A stretch of 6,722 nucleotides of DNA from Promethearchaeota archaeon. GTDB taxonomy: Archaea > Asgardarchaeota > Lokiarchaeia > Sigynarchaeales > SOKP01. Each line of letters begins with the position of its first letter. The stretch's first letter is position 1. Position numbers and translations under genes: made by a program. Below, in pieces: positions 5,590 to 6,722 of the stretch. The stretch spans positions 1 to 6,722 of the forward strand of contig JAEOTL010000483.1 in NCBI GenBank assembly GCA_016839845.1, in the 5' to 3' direction. The notes under the pieces were generated by a model, which saw only the letters and a list, made by a program, of their open reading frames with translations, was not told where the DNA came from and ran no database searches.

Positions 5590-5901
5590 TTATTCAAGTT
5601 GTTTCTTCAATTTCATCAGAATGGGAAGTACTTTACCAATTTCCATGGCGGGACTTGTTTTTGATGATTTAAACAGCCCTGGTTTTGCCATCCTCCACAC
5701 ACTCATGTCTTTAACTAATTGTTCTTCAGTATCCGCTTCAGATATGGTAACACCCCAGTAATCTCCAGTGGATACATACCAACCAATTTGGTTAACACCT
5801 TCTGTAGGGTAGAGCTTCTTGCTTAATATGAGTTGAGTAATCTCAGCTAGATCTGCTGGATTAAAATCCTGATTTAACTCCCAATAAGTAATAAATAACA
5901 T
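5590..5901 (-). CDS. DUF3303-like small alpha/beta protein
   Basis: This 103-residue protein opens with MLFITYWELNQDFNPADLAE and continues with an EGVNQIGWYVSTGDYWGVTISEADTEEQL block at residues 35-62. The arrangement, a first strand MLFxxxW, a helix, then a GW/WGVxxxEAD strand pair and a helix with a Trp, matches the small ferredoxin-like (Dabb-type) fold of DUF3303 proteins. I recall those as uncharacterised and often 90-110 residues, so the length fits. No catalytic residues or signal peptide are evident. An AGGTG site at 5914-5918 lies 12 bases before the ATG, a rather long spacing; the overlapping ATG at 5909 is out of frame. It is on the same strand as the aminotransferase operon, 117 bases upstream, but a T9 tract and a new promoter lie between, so a shared function is only possible. 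The N-terminus agrees with this start. Confidence 0.82.
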   Translation of the reverse strand: MLFITYWELNQDFNPADLAEITQLILSKKLYPTEGVNQIGWYVSTGDYWGVTISEADTEEQLVKDMSVWRMAKPGLFKSSKTSPAMEIGKVLPILMKLKKQLE

Positions 5902-6050
5902 TTTTTCATATTACACCTATTAGATTTCTTTTAACCTTACTTGGTACTAAATTGGAAAAAAGCCAACAAAATACAATAAATCATTACTTAATTTAAGAAT
6001 TTCTCAAAAATGTCGATTCACTAAAAAATATAACAAAAAATTAGAAAAAC

Positions 6051-6242
6051 CTAAGATTTTTTAACAACAGAAGGATATATATTAAGTGTAAGAACGATGA
6101 TTTCGAATAAAACTGCCATAAAATGTACCTCAAAATTAGATTTATCTTTATTAGAGTTACTCGCAGTTTTATTATAGCGAAATAAATCCCTGTGATCTCT
6201 TTCTTTTAAATTTAACATGGATTTATTTGCTCGATGTTTCAT
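6051..6242 (-). CDS. Doubtful small ORF with one hydrophobic segment
   Basis: This 63-codon frame encodes a charged N-terminal half (Lys, Arg, Asp, Asn) and then one hydrophobic segment, FMAVLFEIIVLTLNIYPSVV, at about residues 41-60. It would be a small single-pass membrane protein. There is no ribosome binding site before the ATG at 6242 or before the internal ATG at codon 9, and I recognise no family. T-rich sequence follows the stop (GTTTTTCTAATTTTTTG on the minus strand), which could end a transcript. The codons are plain AT-rich ones like those of neighbouring genes, but a frame this long can arise by chance in such a gap. It may not be a gene. Confidence 0.25.
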   Translation of the reverse strand: MKHRANKSMLNLKERDHRDLFRYNKTASNSNKDKSNFEVHFMAVLFEIIVLTLNIYPSVVKKS

Positions 6243-6306
6243 ATTAAATTGATGAGATCAGAGATTGAAGAGGGATTATTTACGTTTTTACACCAGAAAT
6301 AAAATA

Positions 6307-6313
6307 GAAGGGA
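6307..6313 (+). promoter_or_regulatory. Shine-Dalgarno site of leuS
   Basis: GAAGGGA lies about 5 bases before the ATG at 6319. It supports this start, which also matches the usual N-terminus of the enzyme. Confidence 0.55.
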
Positions 6314-6318
6314 AAAAA

Positions 6319-6722
6319 ATGTACGATCCTCATAAAATTGAAAAAAAATGGCAAGATAAATGGGAGCAAGCAGAAGTGTTTGATGCCTATCCAGATCCAA
6401 ATAGGGAAAAGATCTTTATGACTTCCCCTTATCCGTATCCTACTGGACTTTCACACATTGGAAATGGGAGAAGCTTTGTTAATGGGGATATTTTTGCTCG
6501 ATATTATAGAGCTAAAGGTTTTAATGTCCTGTATCCTATGGCTTTTCACATTACCGGTACACCAGTATTAGCAATATCCTCGTCAGTTGAGAGAAATGAC
6601 CCGGAGATGATGAGCAGAATGAGAGAATATGTTTCATTTCACACCAAAGACCAGCACGAGGTTGAAAAGATTGTAGATTCCTTTAGAGAACCATGGGAAG
6701 TGGTTAATTACTTTTCTAAAGC
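6319..6722 (+). CDS. leuS: Leucyl-tRNA synthetase, archaeal type, N-terminal part
   Basis: The first 134 codons are present and the gene runs off the right edge; the full enzyme is normally over 900 residues. It attaches leucine to tRNA-Leu in the cytosol. The start MYDPHKIEKKWQDKWEQAEV matches class Ia synthetases. The ATP-binding HIGH-type motif is SPYPYPTGLSHIGNGRSF at residues 36-53, followed by KGFNVLYPMAFHITGTPVLA (66-85), which is the archaeal/eukaryotic leucyl form. The later block REYVSFHTKDQHEVEKIVDSFREPWEVVNYFSK (102-134) also matches archaeal LeuRS. The motif reads HIGN, not HIGH. A leucyl rather than isoleucyl or valyl identity is supported by HITGTP and the YVxF(Y) block but the synthesis signature KMSKS is outside the window. 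It is divergent from the DUF3303-like gene. Confidence 0.93.
   Translation, partial: MYDPHKIEKKWQDKWEQAEVFDAYPDPNREKIFMTSPYPYPTGLSHIGNGRSFVNGDIFARYYRAKGFNVLYPMAFHITGTPVLAISSSVERNDPEMMSRMREYVSFHTKDQHEVEKIVDSFREPWEVVNYFSK

Larger units (their letters stand above)
5902..6318. other. 417-base AT-rich gap between divergent DUF3303-like and leuS genes
   Basis: The stretch holds the upstream regions of two divergent genes. Candidate TATA elements are AATTTAGTA near 5943-5953 for the DUF3303-like gene, and ATATTAAATT at 6241-6250 or TTATTTAC at 6277-6284 for leuS; none is clear-cut. A minus-strand ORF of 63 codons occupies 6051-6242. A short plus-strand frame of 26 codons near 6096 has no ribosome binding site. 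No tRNA, repeat array or stable structured RNA was recognised by eye. Confidence 0.5.

Noticed and set aside
6043..6054. AAAAACCTAA shared with the gap near 680
   Set aside because: A 10-base AT-rich match between two gaps is too short to call a repeat.

Overview
The window looks like ordinary chromosomal sequence from a low-GC archaeon, possibly an Asgard/Lokiarchaeia-type lineage. The archaeal call rests on three things. The partial leucyl-tRNA synthetase at the right edge resembles the archaeal/eukaryotic form (HITGTP after the HIGH-type motif). TATA-like boxes lie about 25-35 bases before starts, and T9 tracts follow genes where hairpin terminators would be expected in bacteria. The finer placement is only a guess from gene content and base composition. 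No mobile element, CRISPR array, rRNA or tRNA was seen.

Layout, left to right. (1) A minus-strand gene leaves the left edge; its first 33 residues look like the start of a small cupin protein, behind a strong AGGAGG ribosome binding site. (2) A minus-strand CspA-type cold-shock protein with an Arg/Gly-rich tail is followed by a T9 tract. (3) The 206-base divergent gap between the cold-shock gene and the next plus-strand gene holds several inverted repeats and TATA-like sequences. (4) Two plus-strand genes, probably an operon, encode a nine-helix EamA/NIPA-like membrane transporter and a cytosolic protein with an M23 (LytM) metallopeptidase fold. (5) A minus-strand operon, convergent with the previous pair and only 5 bases away, runs class III PLP aminotransferase, flavodoxin, luciferase-like (LLM) flavin oxidoreductase, with spacings of 14 bases and then a 4-base ATGA overlap. 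(6) A separate minus-strand gene encodes a DUF3303-like alpha/beta protein of 103 residues. (7) A 417-base gap holds at most one doubtful small ORF. (8) The plus-strand leuS gene leaves the right edge.

The most coherent functional unit is the aminotransferase-flavodoxin-LLM operon. A plausible reading is that the flavodoxin supplies electrons or reduced flavin to the LLM enzyme, which acts on a compound made or used by the aminotransferase; the substrate cannot be read from the sequence. The aminotransferase has an unusual phosphate-loop motif and a five-cysteine insert. I did not find a clearly novel defence or mobile system here; the best leads are this operon and the signal-less M23 protein.
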